Assembly: GCA_024449915.1 (NCBI GenBank)
Contig: JAMZAV010000359.1
Span: 124,001-188,000 of the forward strand
DNA: 64,000 nt
Reading direction: 5' to 3'
Source: Sweltsa coloradensis
Lineage: Eukaryota > Arthropoda > Insecta > Plecoptera > Chloroperlidae
How positions within the stretch are numbered: position 1 is the first letter of the stretch; the number at the start of each line of letters is the position of its first letter. The notes beneath the pieces are model-generated. The model saw only the letters and a program-made list of their open reading frames with translations, was not told where the DNA came from and ran no database searches. Position numbers and translations under genes: made by a program. This document shows positions 19,732-32,290 of the stretch, piece by piece.

Positions 19732-20626
19732 TCGACTCGCGAGGCACAAAGTTGGAAGTTGTCTTTGTTCAAATGACATTGGATTAGTTGGCAACGTAAA
19801 TTTTCAATGAATCAATTTTTCTTTTTCGCATTCGTTTGAACATCGTAGTTAAAATGCCAAGCTGTGATAATGTGCATAGTATTCGACTACATAATTTTAC
19901 AATATGGTGATAAACTGCATAGCAGGTCTTCTCACTTTGTTAAGTTGGCACATTTGAACTTGCACACAATGTGAAGTATGCTAGTAAAACTAAACTATCT
20001 ACACACTGATAAACAAAACTTTTTACATCTTGCAGGTAAAAAAAATTTACGGTCTGTTAAATTTGTTTGCTTTGACTACACAAATGTACAAATTGGATTG
20101 GATCTGAAAGTGTTGCATGTGGGGTGAAATTCTCCCAGGATTATTATTGTAGGTACTAACTACTAATATATATTATTTTATACTTTATGTTGTCATTAAG
20201 AAAAATTAATTCTTCTAAATTTATGTGATTGTGGTCATTTACTCCTTGTCTTTATTTCAAATTATAGAGCCTAGTTGGAAATACTACATGTATAAACTTG
20301 ATGCATTGTTAACTATTATAAACTGCTGCCTTCTAATCATTCAAGTTCCCTTGACTGCTAGGCCACATGTATGCACAAGATCTTGTAAGCATTCTCTTCA
20401 GTGAGGTGATCATATTTCTTCTCCTAGCCTGATTTAACCACTTGATATCTACTTTAAAGCCTAGCATGTAATGATAGTAATAGTACCACGTTAACTTTGT
20501 ATTGAAATATTCAGTGATTTAACTTTACAAAATTATCACAACCTCATACGGTGTAGTATGTAGTAAGTATTGTAATACAAGATTAAGTACAAGTTTGTTC
20601 ATACCTCCTTATTGTTTTATATTTTG

Positions 20627-20632
20627 AATAAA
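20627..20632 (+). terminator. CDC37: CDC37 polyadenylation signal
   Basis: AATAAA about 0.9 kb past the stop codon, followed by a TGTTTTTAT-rich stretch. It is the clearest canonical signal downstream; a nearer non-canonical site cannot be excluded. Confidence 0.5.
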
Positions 20633-20712
20633 AACATTATACCAAAACATGTTTTTATTTAATTTTCCATATTTTTCCTATATAGTAGCTAAATAATAGT
20701 AATTATTAATTA

Positions 20713-20875
20713 GACGAGTGAGCGAAGCGAATGAGGAAATTATAACGCTACTCGATCGAGCCTTGTCGTGGCTGTGTCCAATGTCTGTCTGTCCAGGCTC
20801 ATACGGCCGAACGGCCAAATAGATTGGCCTGAAATTTTAAACATACATCCGTGACCAGGTAACTGAGAACTGCTA
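20713..20875 (+). repeat. GCGAAGCGA-type dispersed repeat piece
   Basis: GACGAGTGAGCGAAGCGAAT, then a phrase about TGTCTGTCTGTCC and GGCCTGAAATTTT. The same style of sequence occurs at 37993-38165 (GCGAGCGAAGCGAGCG, then GAAATTTTGACCATCC). Family not recognised. Confidence 0.4.
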
Positions 20876-21260
20876 ACAAAATGAGCACAATCCATTGCAA
20901 TTTAATTCAACCTATAAGAAATAATAAATTGAAAAATAGGCTGCCAATGTTTAGAAATTATTTTAACGACAATGCATTTGATTTTGAAAAAAATACTTTT
21001 TGTTTATTATTTACCTGGCTGAAATGCCGTGCGGCCCGTGCCCATGCAAGGTTTATTGAATGTTGGTGTTGCACGTCAAGGTACCCTCAAATTTCGCTCG
21101 TAGATTGAGTAAACCTTGCAATCTTTACACGTATTTCATACTGGCTATGTTTTCCATAGTATTGTCACAGATGATGGACTACATTCCGTAATATGCATTT
21201 CAAAACATGTTTAATAATTTTTAAAATACAATCTAGAAATTACAAAATCTTTCCCAATCA

Positions 21261-21778
21261 GGACTGCGATTCTATAACTCTGACGGAGTTGGACCCAGGC
21301 GTTTCCAACGGTAATCGTCTCTGTTGTAAGTGATCGACCCAGTTGAGGTCGATATCGTTGCGATATAATCCGTGACAACCGAGTCCGACTCGGCTATATT
21401 TGTATAAAATGGTGGATGATAAGCCTTGGCCTACACGTAAACACAACCAGATTTTTAACTTTCTCAAACGAATAACAATAGTATGCTCAAAGAAAACCTA
21501 CCTTTAGGAAGGGCCTACCCCTAAAAGTCCCGTGCGTTCCCTTTTTTCATGAAATTATACAATTTAAATCCAATTTCTCCCCGATTGGAAATAATACACA
21601 CATCTATGTCATTTCGAATATTTGACAACTGACTGTGAATCATTTGTTCACATTTGGCCGTCCACGGCCATGTAAATCATACCTTTCGACCTCGACCAAC
21701 AACAACCGGAACGATTACTGTTACTACAGAGTCGGTCCCGTGACAGAGTTGAACCCGTGAAGTTACTGAATAGGGCCC
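21261..21778 (+). mobile_element. MITE family A, copy 2
   Basis: Near-identical to 54348-54886 and related inverted to 8780-9326. Ends are GGACTGCGATTCTATAAC and ACTGAATAGGGCCC. Imperfect inverted arms carry ACCTCGACCAACAACAACC. No coding capacity. Confidence 0.75.
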
Positions 21779-21850
21779 CAGGGGATTGAACTCACGTCTC
21801 CCACATTTTGGCTACAAGGGCGCTTTAGCCAACTACACTAGGGAAACGCC
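21779..21850 (-). repeat. tRNA-like sequence (SINE head)
   Basis: On the minus strand a box A-like TAGTGTAGTTGG and a box B-like GAGTTCAATCC lie about 45 nt apart. The arms do not form a clean cloverleaf, so a tRNA-derived SINE head is likelier than a tRNA gene. Confidence 0.4.
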
Positions 21851-22114
21851 AAATTCGTTGTTAGACGAGTGAGCGAGTCATGTGTTGAGTACCCGGGAAC
21901 ATTTGCATTTAAAATAGATAATTATATTGGTATAAATAATAGTTTTTTTAAAGTTTAGTTGGTATAAGGGCGCGTCAACTGTAAGGCCATAATGCTCCAC
22001 TCTAGCTTATGATAGGCTAGGGAGGCCTAAGTTATGGGGAAGAAAAGGAATGTTACCGGGTACTCAACACATGGCTCACTCACTCGTCTAACAACGACTT
22101 TGGCGTTTCCCTAG
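21838..22114. mobile_element. Inverted-repeat element with 65-bp arms
   Basis: CTAGGGAAACGCCAAA at the left and its inverse at the right enclose arms of about 65 bp (CGTTGTTAGACGAGTGAG, GTGTTGAGTACCCGG). The core is about 140 bp. The left end overlaps the tRNA-like head, so one arm may derive from a SINE captured in inverted form. Confidence 0.7.
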
Positions 22115-22399
22115 TTAATAAATAATAATTTAGTATTTGGATGCCTGCTGTTGAAAAAAAGTCTGTACAAATGATCTCATGGGACTACTCCCAGGTTAAG
22201 AGTACTATACAATATACATAGGCTATGGTATTATAGTCCTTCAAGGACAGAATAACAAGACAAGGAGATGACAATATGGCAATACGAATACCACATACCG
22301 TAATAAACCTCATGTAGGCCTATAATACCTCTACTTTAAGTATACCGGTATGACCGTCTTCCTGATCCCTCAACCCTCAAACCCCCTTCAAGACCCAAG

Positions 22400-23064
22400 T
22401 GGGTGGTTCATTGGTTTTGTGGTTAAAGGCTGGTTTACGATTGACGTCAACGTGGGGAGACGTGAATGGGAAACGCGAATGAGGGGGAAACGGAAAGCGA
22501 GGCGTTTACTATTGACGGAAATCGGGACCACTTCGTTAGTCAAATAAAACGTCAAATGAAACCCTAGTGCCTATTAGATATCTAAGCAAACGTTGTAGGT
22601 TTTGTTTGTTTCGTTTTTTATTCTGTCACGAGGCGAGTACAAAGCATTTTCGCATGCGCGATGATCACATCGCCAAACGGAACGTGAATGTAGACGCCAA
22701 AGTTGGGACTTGATGAACTTTGGCCGCTCCGTTCTCCATTCCCGTTCACTTCCCTAAACGCTAAGCCGTGAATGCTATGTGTTATCTTCGCGTTCACGTC
22801 TACATTCACGTCTCCCCACGTTGATGTCAATCATAAACCAGCCTTAAGAGTCTCTGCTTCCATTGCAGAAGATTCAGGGTTTGAATCTACTATAGGCAGA
22901 AGATTTTTAACATTTCTTGGCTTAGCAAACGTAAATGGTGACTGGAGCCATCCAGCAACGAGGCACACAATAAATTCTAAGGTTGTTCCGTGTCTGTGCC
23001 AACAGGTCTACTTTAAATTTAATGTCCCCCACTGGAAATCAGTTATGTGAGTGGGTAGACTACC
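22400..23064 (+). mobile_element. SINE family 1, copy split by a MITE
   Basis: The head GGTTCATTGGTTTTGTGGTT stops at 22426 and the SINE resumes at 22848 with CTCTGCTTCCATTGCAGAAG, box B-like GGGTTTGAATC and the usual body, ending GAGTGGGTAGAC. The gap is a 417-bp inverted-repeat element. Confidence 0.8.
22427..22843. mobile_element. TTAA-flanked MITE inside a SINE
   Basis: The ends AGGCTGGTTTACGATTGACG and, inverted, GGCTGGTTTATGATTGACAT continue into arms of about 45 bp with ACGTGGGGAGACGTGAATG. TTAA occurs at both junctions (22423-22426 and 22844-22847). TTAA is the piggyBac-type target. No transposase. Confidence 0.82.
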
Positions 23065-23570
23065 TGTAGTGTTGTATTTGTTTATTTGTGTTTATGTCTT
23101 CTATCACGGCGCGCCTACTCTACTTCAGGTAAGCTGTTGGTCTCCTATCCTATCTCTACATGTTTCTCACAAATACAAATTTATGTTAAGTAGGGGTGTG
23201 GAAAGGGAACCCAACAGCTTACCTGGTCGATGACTGCAGGGATCTCGTAGAAGACACAAATAAAAATAAACATAATACACGAAAACGTCGAAACTGTTTC
23301 GGCCAAACAGGGCCTTGTTCACTCGACAAGAGCGGAGAGTTAACTAAACTAGGTCTGTACAGCTATATACAGTTATTTACAAGACACGCCAGTGGCACTG
23401 TTGGGTGGGGGTGGAGAGGAGTTGAACTAGGAGCCCCCCTCCGGGAGGGGGGGCAGTGGGTGGAGCAGTGTAAATACATACATACAACTTTGTAAATACA
23501 AATCAATATTGAAGTTCAATTCTGCCAAAATACAAAAATAGCACAAATAAGTTATCTTTGAAAATCAATT

Positions 23571-23640
23571 GAAAATCAGTTGTATAACTGAGTGGGTAGA
23601 CTAAATAAATACAATTTATTTATTTGTAATTAAACGGTTA
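23571..23640 (+). mobile_element. SINE family 1, 3' end fragment
   Basis: AATCAGTTGTATAACTGAGT, GGGTAGACTAAATAAATACA and an ATTTATTTATT tail, as in the 3' ends of the full copies. Confidence 0.7.
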
Positions 23641-23717
23641 CTCATCGTTTTCTTTCCCCTCAATAACGGAATTGTTGCAATTATAAATAAGAGTTCCAGC
23701 TGTTTTTAGTGTTGCAA

Positions 23718-23878
23718 TAGACACTATTAGTGTTATGTCACGACCCCCTTATAAACCACTGCTTGACTTCAAACAATCGTTGATGCGGCTATGTGATTGG
23801 TTGAGGCCGTCCAGGGACGGGCTCGGATTGGTCAAGTTTTTTAGGAGTCGGCTCTGACGTCACCACTAATAGTGTCTA
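23718..23878. mobile_element. Short MITE with perfect 15-bp TIR
   Basis: TAGACACTATTAGTG at the left and its exact inverse at the right; similarity continues imperfectly inside (TGTCACGACCCC versus TGACGTCAGAGCC). About 160 bp, possibly TA-flanked. Confidence 0.7.
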
Positions 23879-23879
23879 T

Positions 23880-26800
23880 ATTGGCTGGCACTAAACCTTC
23901 AAACAGATATGGTTCTTGATATTGCCACAGATAGTGCTTGCTGTCTTCCTATGTGTTATGTACTACTTCCTTCATTGTAAATGTAAAGTCTAAACTATTT
24001 TTTGGGTTGTGAGTTGTGAAGGAAAATACTGGATTACACCTGGGACCCGACAAGTTTCACCAAATATGCAATGAATAACAAGGTATGTACATAGTTTTCA
24101 CCATGTTTTTATTATTTTTGCATCAAAAAGCAAAACAGTGATGGTAATATTAATTTATAAAACAATGCTCATTAAATAAATTGTGTAAAGGGAACTTGTT
24201 TACACATTTATATCACGTTGCATAATTAATCACAAGTAAATAACACAAATAAATTATACATATTTTATTTTTAACCAATGCGTTGATTATAAGAACATTG
24301 CTCTTTAAACTAAGAAGCAATGCACTCAAATGTTTATAGGTAGGTAGTATGGTGAGGTTGTTATGTAGGCTTGCAGGTGTACCGGTCCAAAAACAATATT
24401 GCAGTAATTGAAATAGGAGTGGTAGTTAAGCATTCTCCTACATAGTAAACCAAGTATGTTTTTGTATATTATAAAGGAGAAAAGTAAGGGTGCACCAAAA
24501 TAATGTTGGCAAGCATTATGCATCAGCATAGTGTTACGGAAAATTACCAGTTTAAAATCAATGCACTTTCATTTTGGAAAATAAAACCAAAATCTATTAC
24601 TATATTTCAAAAATAATTTATTACCGGTATGAAATAAAACCTTGTCACAGGCGCCGTGCGTATTGCCTTGCAGATAAGCTGTTAGAATACTATCTCACCC
24701 TAAGCTAGGACACTTTTTAAAAAGTACATATCAATTATTTATAAAGTATGGTAATAACTAATAATCATTTCACAGGTACTTGGAATTATTTACTTAGGCC
24801 CAATTTATAACTTATCTAGCACATAAACTGTTATTACCATGCTAATAAATTAAAAATGCTCTTTGCCACTGCTAGTTAAATTCCACAGTAGTCCTCAAAA
24901 CTACACAATTTCTCGATTCGACAATTTCTCGATTCGATTAATGGCCACACCCCTATTTTAAGTTTTTAACCACTCAAATTTGTAAATTATGTTATTAATA
25001 CGGAATACCATTGACATATGGCTGCGCATAATGGTGGCACCCCACTTTTTTAACTTGATGTTTTTACATACACCATCAGCAATCACCTATATTTGCATGT
25101 GCATACTCACCACAACACAAGTTTTAAAAAAACAATACATTTGTGATATTTAAAAATTAAAATACTTCTCAACTAATCAGTGATGATAGCGTGCAAAAAA
25201 TATCAAAATAGTTATTTTCAAACCAACTTTTCCTTCAAATGTTGAACTACCTAATATATTTTGAATCGAGATCTTGGACAAGTTAATCATAACAATGTAC
25301 AATAGGCCTTTGGCTTTTCCATCTAACTATTTATTCATATACTAATTTATTTTTTGCAATCTGGTTCTTTAAAACACGTACACTACACCACAGAAGGAGA
25401 CGGAATAGTATACACCGTAGGTAACCTCGTCGTTTATATGGAAATAAGAAAACACTCAACAGATACACACTATGTAGTTAGTTGTAAGAGACCATCAGCC
25501 AATCACTGAAACACATCACACTCTCAATCACAGGAATACAGTTAGTAAACCAAACCCTATTTAATGCAAGAAGCCCTTTAAACAAAACATAATTTAGAGA
25601 TGACATCGGGTATGGTATACCCAGTAAACCCGAATCTGAACTAAGGATTTGAATCTTTGGATACGTTTTTGTTCAATTGAAAAGCATCAACTCATTTATA
25701 TAAATTACCTATCATGAAAACTACCGGGTACATAACAGTTCAAATTTTAGACTCGCAAATTGAACTGTTAGCTATGTAATTTCTATGGTCTTGACTTTTT
25801 AATTTGTATAAATGTACAATATTTTAGTTTGTTGATCTCATATAAGCAACATGTGGCTTCGTATCCTTCCCTTCAATTTAATTTGTTTCATTGTTGTAGC
25901 AGAGAGTATTACTAGTTTGGCGATAAAAATGACGGCATTTAAACTTTGACTGATTCGGGTTAGGTACTCAAATCAGAGGGGATGGAACCAAATCCGTATT
26001 TTACTCCGCAATGTCATCACTAATAGAATTACAAAAGTTTGGACATAGAAAAATTAACAATAAGGCAGGATAATTCAATTACACATACGGGAGTGTTTCC
26101 CGACGAAACAAATCGAGAAAAAAAAGGCAGGATAATATTATTTACTAATACAATCAGCAAATTATTTTTAAAAATTCGAAGCTGACCTGGACTCAAGACC
26201 CAGTCCAGTTGGATTTTTAAATTCCTGAATATGTTAAATGTTACTGATTCCACCTACATGTGTCTTGCAAGAAATATTAACGATACATGTACTACTAGAT
26301 GTATGCCACCACCAAAGTAGAAAGCAGACCAAGCCCAAACTACGTACATATCTACCCTTAGTTTGAATGGCACCTTAGCAATCAAGTCAAGCAGAAGACC
26401 CCAAATCAATACCCCTAATTTTGGTCTCACACTAGTACAACACAAGTTTGAAGTATGCATCAATATGATTTATTGAGTAGGGATTAAAAAGATTTCACTA
26501 TAGGTATTAAATTGTGTAATATATAATAATTAATGTAAAGCTTAAAAATGTAGAATTGTACACATTTGAGTACTTTGTTATTAATCACAATTGATTGTTT
26601 GCCCTTTTCATAATTTGATTGGTGATTGTGCAAAACAATACAATGGAAAAATAAAACCCTGAACAATTGAATGATTGCATTTTATGATTATTGGAGGTGT
26701 AATGTTCTCACAATTTTATTTTACCGCAACCCAAATGCAAGGAACATGGGAGACGTTTGAACTTTGAAGTAATCTGCCTTCAATAGCCACAGTACAAAAT

Positions 26801-27530
26801 TTTACAAGTTACTGAAACTCAATCATTCCGTCAATAAACAATCGATGTGTATGACATATAGTAGTTTTATTATTCTAAATTTTTGAGAGCTGCCTTTCTT
26901 TTATAAAATCAAACTCATTGTAAGCACCAATAGCATTTCGTTGTGTATACGAGACCTACTTGCAATTGATAGCGCCAATGCACAACAAATCTTTGAACAG
27001 TATCATTTATAGCATGGTACAAAATATATGACAAACAGCGTACATAAAGGGAAACACTAACTCAAATAAAATAATGCAATTAAAAATATATTTTCAAAGC
27101 AATGGTTCAACTGATCGAGCACCAAATAGAATATTATCCACCTTGCATTTTGTGTAACACCTAAACATATGTGTAAGAATAATCTGGAACAACTGTTAAT
27201 GCATTTTCTCTTGTTTAGTCAGCGCAACGGCAACATTGATAGTGCAAATAATATGATACATAAACAAAATTAAAATTAAAGATTAAATAAAAATGTGTTA
27301 ATAATTAATATTAAATACTAAACAAAAAATTCTATAAATTTAACTATGGTAACTGCCAAACTGGGTACCTGCCCATTCTCCGAAGAATAGGAAGTTCCAA
27401 ACACCAGGAAATTTTGAATTTTGTATTTCCAGACAGTTAAGTGTTAATTGTATCTTTTCTCCTAAACTTTGCAAGACTACTACAGGATAAGAAACTTTTT
27501 GAAGTTAAATTTCTTCAAAATTCTCACATT
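23880..27530. other. Intergenic AT-rich DNA
   Basis: I see no exon with coding character and no well-bounded element. Short open frames are composition-driven. Confidence 0.5.
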
Positions 27531-27582
27531 AATGTCCCCCACTGACTGAGTGGGTAGACTCTAAATAAGAATGTATTTATTT
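27531..27582 (+). mobile_element. SINE family 1, 3' end fragment
   Basis: AATGTCCCCCACTGACTGAG, then TGGGTAGACTCTAAATAAG and TTTATTTAAA: the diagnostic 3' end only. Confidence 0.65.
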
Positions 27583-27883
27583 AAATAGTTTGCTTTTTAA
27601 GTTATTGATGTTGAAAAAGGAACCCTTTCCGAGAAAAGTTTCCTAAAAATTAACTCATTCCCGGAAACACGTTTCTCCCCAAGAATAGAAACCAGTTGAA
27701 ACATAATCGAAGCTACTACTGTCTTTAACAATATAATTATGTGAGTGGTTAAACCAAGAAGGATAAGTAATTTTATTGTTTTCAAAATATTTAACCATGA
27801 TGTTGAAGAGCTTATCTCGATACTCATTGATACATATCTAAATACTGTAGCTGCAGTCACTACCTGAAGATATATAAAGTTCA

Positions 27884-27960
27884 ATAAGCCATGCTATCTA
27901 GCCCCCGGAAATTTGCAGTCCAATAAGCCATGCTATCTAGCCCCCAGGAAATTTGCAAGT
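27884..27960 (+). repeat. Tandem duplication, about 38-bp unit x2
   Basis: CAATAAGCCATGCTATCTAG followed by CCCCC, GGAAATTTGCA occurs twice in succession with one inserted base. Confidence 0.85.
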
Positions 27961-28191
27961 AGTACGTATAGGCGTGACAAAAGGTATCACAATTAGTGCA
28001 TTTTTCAAAACAGGTAAGAGCTAAGAATGGATACCTTTTGACCATAATTAAATCTTTAGTTAGCAACTAAATTGGCAAAGAATGAAAGTGTTCCTTTAAA
28101 GTACCTACTACCTACCATTTGATCTGTGATGCTTCTATTTTTGCAAAATATATTGCTATTCATTGCTATTCGAGACGATGAGCGGTGATAA

Positions 28192-28268
28192 TGACGATTC
28201 GAACCCGCATCTCCCGTGATTGTACGAGCCACCGGGGGCCCTACCTAACTACCACTAGGCTGCTACAA
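28192..28268 (-). repeat. tRNA-like head of a SINE
   Basis: On the minus strand GTAGCAGCCTAGTGGTAGTT (box A) and GCGGGTTCGAATCGTC (box B) are spaced as in a tRNA, with a C-rich anticodon region. No acceptor-stem partner is convincing. Likely a SINE of a different family from SINE 1. Confidence 0.5.
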
Positions 28269-28490
28269 ATGGAAATTGACAATTTAATATAAAATAATTT
28301 TATAGTTACACTAATTTGGAATTTGCGGGGAGTTACATAACAAATATTATTTTGCATTTTTAAATGGGACGTATCACAAAACAATCATGCTTATAGCTGA
28401 CTTTGCATTATATCTCCCCTACAATAACAGTTTGTAAGCATAACCTAAATAATACTATTACACTGAGAAACAATTTTAGAGTAGGTCAGG

Positions 28491-28625
28491 TTTAAGATCT
28501 TGATTTTTTAAGGACTATACAATATACACTACTCAAAATACGATGTTAATAATAAATATACGCAATAACTACGACGTGTTTTATTTTGAGTAGTATGTAG
28601 TCCTAAAAAATCATGATCCTAAATT
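28491..28625. mobile_element. MITE family B, copy 1
   Basis: The ends TTTAAGATCTTGATTTTTTA and, inverted, TTTAGGATCATGATTTTTTA are followed on both arms by GGACTA-type sequence and ACTACTCAAAATA. The same ends recur at 63777-63991. Confidence 0.7.
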
Positions 28626-30125
28626 ATAAATAATACTACCTATGTACCTGTAGCCTACATAAAATAATAGAATCAAATTAATTAAGGGCTGTTTTATGTA
28701 TAGCATCTACCTATATCAACTTTTACCAATTCTTCAATCCTTTACTGTAACTTCAACTCAAATAATTACTGTAAAATTATATTCATGTGACCTTCAACTC
28801 TACACAGCCTCCGAACTCTTTGAAAGTTAGCTGTTGGCTCCTAGCCTCCTATCAATCTTTTGCCACCCAACACTAGACCAGCACTATAAAAAATAGTAAT
28901 TAGTAAGTACTAATACTGTAATTATTCCTATTTAGGAGTTTTATCATGTTCTAAATTTGAAATCAGTGCAGTGATGCAATAATAGATGGCTATAATACAA
29001 ATTTATTCATTATTAAAAATTTGTAATACATAACTCAAATAAATAATTCCATTTCAGGTAAGCTGTTGCTGTCAATATAAAAGTGCCTACTTACAAATTA
29101 TGTTAGCTCCAGTACCTAACTTGAAGAAAAGGCCCATAAGCACAAGCTACACACTCTATTTTGAAAACCTAATTTTAAGTACCTACCAAACTGAAAGCGT
29201 AACAAAGCTACTAGGCCATGATAAACCAGCTGATAAATGAGTTATGAAATACAGAAGATGCAGAGGTTTGGTACACATTCAAACAGACAGATGGGCTCAA
29301 AAGAAATCAAATGTTTGTCGACAGTCAAAGCATAGACACATTGAGCTCTCCCCTTCCACTACCGTTATGTGTTCCAAACATAAGTGTATGACACCAAGTA
29401 AAGATTTACAGCTATAATAAGTATTATCAATCTGAAGCTTCAACGCAATGCACATTCACATAAGTACCGGTAATAGAAGTATAATTTACATTTTACAATA
29501 ATATTTACATTATTGCATTTTATAATGCTAAGATTGATAATGTATCAACACGTGATACTGAATAAAGTGCGATTGGTTGGCTAAAACTAGAAGAGTGTAA
29601 AAATAATGGATATAAAAATTATGTCATTCACATTGACAACCTTGTAATTTTCAATATTTAATTCCTTAAATGTTTAGTCTGCATAGACACACCTATGCAG
29701 TTACACGCTCTTTGTTTTTACGGTTCGTATGAAGGTTCACATATGACTTTGTTTACACATTAAATTAAAGAATTACTAGACCCCTATTATTTTAGATTGT
29801 TTAGACTCCATGCGAGTTAAGGTCTACATGCCTAACATCATAATTCATAATCAATCATGAATGATCAAAACGATCCGTGAACCACATTTCACGATTGTTG
29901 CATTCTGCATCTACAGCATAGAAGAAATAAATATTCATTTAGAAGATTTTATAGGTAAAACCACAATTGCCCTATAAATTACGTATTTATTATATATTTA
30001 TCTTAAAAAGCTATTCTATAATATAGAAGTTTCCTGACATAATTCCTATCGATGTATTTCTCTCTCGTTTCATAACTATCAAGATTTCACAGAAACCTTG
30101 TTTGTATGTTGTTGTTTCCGCCGGG
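28626..30125. other. Intergenic AT-rich DNA
   Basis: No convincing gene or bounded element seen. Confidence 0.45.
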
Positions 30126-30216
30126 TCAGTCTGCCGGTTCGGCACAATCAACTTGGACAATTAAACTGGGTCCGGGTCCCTCGTCCGCTCTGACTGGTGG
30201 TAAAGTGATGACCGTG
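30126..30216 (-). CDS. Candidate distal C-terminal exon of the ZDHHC gene
   Basis: A GC-rich, coding-like stretch stands out in AT-rich DNA. After a GTTACAG acceptor the frame reads TVITLPPVRADEGPGPSL, then IVQVDCAEPAD and TGA. It needs an upstream donor in phase 2. The ZDHHC exon 7 donor is phase 2, as is a weak candidate donor inside the 41.3 kb exon. In vertebrate ZDHHC2 the C-terminus carries a short TV-containing tail, so a last exon here is plausible. The other open frame from the same acceptor ends sooner. The link to ZDHHC is inference only. Confidence 0.3.
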
Positions 30217-30965
30217 CTGTAACAACACCACTCAAAACCGTCTATCACAGGCACTTATCTTCGTGGCAAGTCACACTTACATGTAAGCGCCAAGACATAG
30301 CAATCAATACAAAACTAAACATGAATTCGTTGATAAATTCTACCTAAATCTATTCGAGGCATCCCTCTCTTCAATTAAATTAAATATTTTTAAAATATTA
30401 ATAAATTCAAATAACATTACAACATTATTGCATGTATTCAAAAAATTGTTTGTACTTGATAAACATAATAGTAAGCAGCTCAAGACATTGTTTAGCGTTT
30501 ATTTATACAATGATTTTTATTACCCGAAGGTTTTACAAAGTTAACTAGAAGGTTTAAAGAGTTGGTTTATGCCGGAATTTAAGGAGAAAAAAGAACATGA
30601 TCTACCTACTCAGTTTCAATAATAAAAAGCCACTTGAAGGGTGCACAAACATAACATTCTAGTACTATATATATATAAATGTAATTATTGATTTATTAAG
30701 CGTTGGACATGGCTAGTCGGCTTTGAAAAACCCGGTGGACCAAGAATGTGGTGGGCGTGGGACCCTCCACCCCTACCTGACTTCATGGCTGGAAATAGGG
30801 TTGAAAATTAATGGATTAATTTATTAATTATTGTATTTATTAGAAACAGTTACTTAAATATAATTATTTTTTACGAATGAACAATAAACTGTTTTGACTT
30901 GCACAGCTTTGTACACTTGCATGAAGATGGTACAAGCACAGTAACTGTCAAATGTATTCAATAAA

Positions 30966-32290
30966 CTAGGAAAACGCTTAAGTCCCGCCGCGTTGATGGA
31001 TGAGCTTTTTTGTAAGTTTTTAGTTTGCGTAAGACCACTTTTCCTTTGCAAGTGCTTTTTGAATGCATTGTAGGTGATTGTTGTCAAGTTTCTATTGTTA
31101 CTTATTAATTGTTATTAACTTATTATAAATCTCAAAAAACTCATTTTAAAACCTTTATTCTATGGATTCTGGCTAACTTTTTCAACTTTTTCTTTCATAA
31201 AGCAATACATAACCATTACCTTAATGTACATGTAAAATATGAACGTTGTAGCCCCACCCGTTTGGTAAAAATCGGCCCAAATATCACGAAAATATTGCAC
31301 TAAAAATAAATAAAAACCCGTAAAAGTACGATATTCATGAGAAATATTTCTTCGATTATACCCAAAAAAATACATCTTAATACAATACAATACAAGTTCA
31401 ATACAAGTTCAGAGATTTCGAAGGTCCCCTCCAATTTTCATCAAGATCGGATATGCCGTTTGCCTGGTAGAGAGCAAACAAACAGACAAAAATACAAAAA
31501 AAAAACAAAAAAAAAAAACATTGGAACTAAATTTTTTGAGGGGTCAGTGAAATTGAAGTCTTTGCTTCGCTCATCCAACTAGGCCGCTTCGCGAACGCTT
31601 TTTCCAGTCGCGTTGATGGATGAGCTTTTTTGGGAATATTTCTGTCCAACGATTACGTTTTTAAGTGGAATCTCATTACTTTTTCTACAGTTACTTGATA
31701 TTATTTGTTAATTATACACCTGTAACAGGCTTATATTAAAACCTTTATTTCTATAAATTTTGACTAATTTTTTCAACTTTTTCTTTCAAGAGGCACTACA
31801 TCACCATAATCTTTATGTCAATATAAAATATGAACGTTGTAGCCCCACCCGCTTGGTCAGAATCTGCCCAAATATCACGAAAATATTGTATTAAAAACCG
31901 TGGGAAAAATCGTAAAAGTACGATTTCCATAAGAAATGTTTTTTTAAATGTCTCTAAAATCATAACATATATAATTTCAGTGATTTTAAACGTTCCCATT
32001 AAGTTTCATCAATATCGGAGTAGCCGTTTGCCAAATATCACGAAAATATCTAATTAAAAATTGAAAAAATTGTAAAAGTACGATAATCATAAGAAATATT
32101 TGATCGAATATACCAAAAAAAGCGGCAGGTCTAAGTTTAGAGATTTTGAAGGTACCCTTCAATTTTCTTTAAGAACGCATATGCCGTTTGCCCTAACTAA
32201 CAAACAAAACACCAGTTATTTTTCTTAGGGTAACGTAAGTGGAAAAAAACGAAAGTGAAATTGAAGTCTTTGCTTCGCTCATCCAATCAA
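30966..32290 (+). repeat. Dispersed repeat G, two head-to-tail copies
   Basis: Begins ACTAGGAAAACGCTTAAGTC as at 5514. The phrase GCGTTGATGGATGAGCTTTT starts units at about 30990 and 31610. Each unit carries ATGAACGTTGTAGCCCCACC, CAAATATCACGAAAATATTG and an AAACAGACAAAAATAC or related phrase, and ends TTTGCTTCGCTCATCCAA. Confidence 0.6.
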
